Of a DNA stretch of 64,000 bases, positions 61,929 to 64,000 are shown in pieces. Made by a program: the position numbers and the translations under genes. A model generated the notes under the pieces. That model saw nothing but the letters and a program-made list of their open reading frames with translations. It did not search any database and was not told the origin of the DNA. The DNA comes from Rhodospirillales bacterium (GTDB lineage: Bacteria; Pseudomonadota; Alphaproteobacteria; Rhodospirillales_A; JACZKS01), in contig JABGRG010000008.1 of assembly GCA_018648445.1 (NCBI GenBank), forward strand, positions 7,589-71,588. Reading direction: 5' to 3'. Each line of letters starts with the position of its first letter. Within the stretch, counting starts at the first letter, position 1.

Positions 61929-63178
61929 GCCATTTTTGTCCCCGTCAGATGGTCGTTTCCTGCGCCATTGGCGCGCACCGTTACAAAATCACCCGGTTCG
62001 GCGTCGAAGTCCAGTTTCACGCGCACGTAATGGGGCGTATGGCCCTCGCGCCCGGTTTCCACCAGCACCTCGACGTCCTGGCCGACCTGCGTTTGCAGAT
62101 AACGCGCGAGGTTCACCTCGCCCGCCGCGCGAAGGGCCGCCGCGCGTTCCTTGCGCACATTCCCCGGAACCTGCGGCATTTTGGCCGCAGGCGTGTCGGG
62201 CCGGGCCGAAAAGGGAAAGACATGCAGGAACGTCAGGCCCAGTTCATCAACCGCAGCCAGCGTATTTTCAAACATTTCGTCGGTTTCCGTCGGGAACCCG
62301 GCGATCAGATCGGCCCCGAACACCACGTCGGGCCGCAGCGCGCGCGCACGCGCCACCAATTTGCCCGCATCGTCCCGCGTGTGGCGGCGCTTCATGCGCT
62401 TTAGAACCATATCGTCGGCGGCCTGAAGGCTCAGGTGCAGGTGCGGCATCAGGCGTTCTTCTTCGGCCAGCAGCGCGAACAGTTTCTCGTCCACCGCCGC
62501 CGGGTCCAGGGATGACAATCGCAACCGCCTGATTTGCGGAACTTCTTTGAGGATTTGCGCGGCGACACTGCCCAGGCCATGGTCATAGGAACAGATATCG
62601 ACGCCGGTCAGCACCACCTCGGAAAAGCCGCGGTCCGCCAACACACGTGCCTGTTCCACAATACGCGCCGGTTCGACGCCCCTGTTGGGGCCGCGGGCAA
62701 AGGGGATGATGCAAAACGTGCAGCGGTGATCGCAGCCTTGCTGGATTTGCACGAACGCCCGCGTGCGTTCGCCGAAGTTGGATATCAGCGGGGTGTCGAT
62801 CAGATGCCCGGCGGTTTCGCGAATGGTCATGATATCGCCGACCTGAACCGCTTCGCCCTTGGCGGCCGGATTTTCCGCAATTTTGGCGGCATCCATTTTT
62901 TCGATGTTGCCGATGACCCGGTCGACTTCGGGCATGGCGGCGAATTTGTCGGCCCCCAATTGTGCCGCGCAGCCGGTGACGACGATACGCGCATCGGGGT
63001 TTTCGCGCGCCAACTTGCGGATGGTCTGGCGGGCCTGACGCTCGGCCTCCGCCGTTACCGTGCACGTGTTGACGAACACCGTATCGGTCAGCCCGGCCGC
63101 CATGGCGTGTTCGCGGATCACCTCGGATTCAAAGGCGTTAAGGCGGCATCCCAATGTGACGACCTTGGGCGACGTCAT
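61925..63178 (-). CDS. mtaB: tRNA (t6A37) methylthiotransferase MtaB
   Basis: MtaB is a radical-SAM enzyme that adds methylthio to t6A37 of tRNAs reading ANN codons. The protein is about 417 residues. It has the UPF0004 domain (VVTLGCRLNAFESEVI, FVNTCTVTAEAERQARQ) with three cysteines for the auxiliary cluster. The radical-SAM C-x3-C-x2-C site is in GCDHRCTFCIIP near residue 150. A TRAM domain is at the C-terminus. The ATG at 63178 gives the family-like start MTSPKVVTLGCR; an ATG at 63196 adds six residues. Confidence 0.96.
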   Translation of the reverse strand: MTSPKVVTLGCRLNAFESEVIREHAMAAGLTDTVFVNTCTVTAEAERQARQTIRKLARENPDARIVVTGCAAQLGADKFAAMPEVDRVIGNIEKMDAAKIAENPAAKGEAVQVGDIMTIRETAGHLIDTPLISNFGERTRAFVQIQQGCDHRCTFCIIPFARGPNRGVEPARIVEQARVLADRGFSEVVLTGVDICSYDHGLGSVAAQILKEVPQIRRLRLSSLDPAAVDEKLFALLAEEERLMPHLHLSLQAADDMVLKRMKRRHTRDDAGKLVARARALRPDVVFGADLIAGFPTETDEMFENTLAAVDELGLTFLHVFPFSARPDTPAAKMPQVPGNVRKERAAALRAAGEVNLARYLQTQVGQDVEVLVETGREGHTPHYVRVKLDFDAEPGDFVTVRANGAGNDHLTGTKMA

Positions 63179-63301
63179 CTCTCGATCTCTTTCCATTGTA
63201 CTAAATTCATCGAAACAACCGAATTTTCATCGGTTGCCCTTACTTTTTCAAAAAACCCTATTTTATTTGTGGATATATGAAACCTTGGTGACTCTGCGAC
63301 A

Positions 63302-64000
63302 TTACGCAGGTTCACCACCAAGAAGCTTTTTCTCGATGGCACCCCTGAACGCGAACGTCACCGGCCCGGTCATGCGCACGCGGCCCGTTTTCAGCCATTC
63401 AATGCGCAGGCTGCCGCCGTCCAGAATAACGTCCGCCCAACGCTCGGAAAATTCGCGCCGGTGGGCCGCCACCAGGGCGGCGCAGGCTCCGGTACCACAC
63501 GCCCGCGTAATGCCGACGCCGCGTTCCCACACCCGCATGCGAATGCGGTTCGGCCCCATGACTTCGGCCACCTCGACATTGGTGCGCTCGGGGAACATTT
63601 CGTGGTTTTCGATGATCGGTCCCCACGTTTCCAAATCCACGCTTTCCGCGTCATCCACAAAAAAGACCGCATGCGGGTTTCCGATGCCCACCGCGCACGG
63701 CCCGGACAAGGGTCCTGCCTCCACATCGAGGCGCAGGGTGTCGGCGGCAACGGCCAGCGGAATGTCCTTCCAGTCGGTCTGGGCCTGACCCATGTCGACC
63801 CCGACCAGACCGTCGCCCGCGTCACTGGCTTCCAAAAGCCCGGCCCGGGTCTGGATTATGGCGTGATCGACGCCGTTTTCTTCCATGAGCATGGCGGCGA
63901 CACAGCGCGTGGCGTTGCCGCAGGCGGCCACTTCGCCACCGTCGGCGTTGAGAATGCTCATGGTCACATCGGCCCGCGCATCCTCGGCAGCAGCAACCAC
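63302..64000 (-). CDS. dapF: Diaminopimelate epimerase (N-terminus outside the window)
   Basis: DapF interconverts LL- and meso-diaminopimelate for lysine and peptidoglycan. The 232 residues present hold both catalytic cysteines, in AACGNATRCVA (near the left end of the protein) and in GITRACGTGACAALVAA. GIGNPHAVFFVDD, the site region between them, is also present. About 40-50 N-terminal residues are missing because the window ends here. The stop is at 63302. It is first in the dapF-mtaB-ftsY block on the minus strand, with a 120-base gap to mtaB. Confidence 0.96.
   Translation of the reverse strand: MVAAAEDARADVTMSILNADGGEVAACGNATRCVAAMLMEENGVDHAIIQTRAGLLEASDAGDGLVGVDMGQAQTDWKDIPLAVAADTLRLDVEAGPLSGPCAVGIGNPHAVFFVDDAESVDLETWGPIIENHEMFPERTNVEVAEVMGPNRIRMRVWERGVGITRACGTGACAALVAAHRREFSERWADVILDGGSLRIEWLKTGRVRMTGPVTFAFRGAIEKKLLGGEPA

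Noticed and set aside
61555..62532. Long + strand frame opposite ftsY and mtaB
   Set aside because: It spans two well-defined minus-strand genes and has Arg/Pro/Ser-rich composition typical of an antisense frame in GC-rich DNA.

Overview
The window is a 64 kb piece of an alphaproteobacterial chromosome, most likely from a Rhodospirillales-type marine or soil heterotroph. Three signs point there: the order rplU-rpmA-obgE-proB-proA-nadD-rsfS-rlmH-gpmI-envC-ctpA-yibQ-rppH, the dapF-mtaB-ftsY block at the right end, and the GC-rich codon use. This placement rests on gene order and protein character seen by eye; no phylogeny was run. No rRNA, CRISPR array or insertion sequence was seen. There is one tRNA gene, tRNA-Ser(CGA).

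Layout. (1) 1-1182 is AT-richer and looks foreign: the 3' end of an SSB-like DUF3127 protein (a family mostly known from Bacteroidota) and an orphan possible PD-(D/E)XK protein lie directly against the 3' end of tRNA-Ser, a classic integration site. (2) 1.5-21.2 kb is a dense core block, all on the + strand: ribosomal proteins L21/L27, ObgE, proline synthesis, NAD synthesis, ribosome silencing and 23S methylation, phosphoglycerate mutase, the EnvC/CtpA/YibQ envelope set, RppH, a pteridine reductase with FolB, UvrC, PgsA, and a molybdenum-cofactor set (MobB, MoeA, MoaD, MoaE) followed by a HAD phosphatase. (3) 21.2-27.5 kb is a LacI-controlled Fe3+/hexose-phosphate-type ABC importer whose last gene is a Cys-dependent (dual-specificity type) phosphatase. 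(4) 27.5-32.3 kb is a nitrate/taurine-type ABC importer joined to an OsmC protein and an acyl-CoA-dehydrogenase-like flavoprotein, plausibly for organosulfur acquisition. (5) 32.3-39.6 kb holds the PbpC/alpha-2-macroglobulin pair, split by a small secreted cysteine-containing protein on the opposite strand.

(6) 39.7-59.4 kb is a sugar-acid catabolic island. Two paralogous IclR regulators flank a VOC protein, a NanA-like aldolase and an SDR; then come a FAH-family hydrolase, a tripartite tricarboxylate transporter (tctC frameshifted, tctB, tctA), an iron-dependent alcohol dehydrogenase, a galactonate branch (DgoD, KDPGal aldolase, PfkB-type KDG kinase), an RpiB-like isomerase, an M19 dipeptidase, a cytochrome c, a dCache-PAS-GAF-GGDEF diguanylate cyclase, a zinc MDR dehydrogenase and a mandelate-racemase-type dehydratase. 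(7) 59.4-64 kb returns to core genes on the minus strand: a SprA-related putative metalloprotease, a DMT permease, FtsY, MtaB and the truncated DapF.

How it fits together. The island combines uptake (TctABC), dehydration (two enolase-superfamily enzymes), oxidation (SDR, Fe-ADH, MDR), aldol cleavage (NanA-like, DgoA) and a FAH hydrolase. This is compatible with a phosphorylative galactonate route alongside a second, unassigned 2-keto-3-deoxy-acid or diketo-acid route. A notable architectural point is that five of the seven convergent gene junctions share their stop codons through a 4-base overlap.
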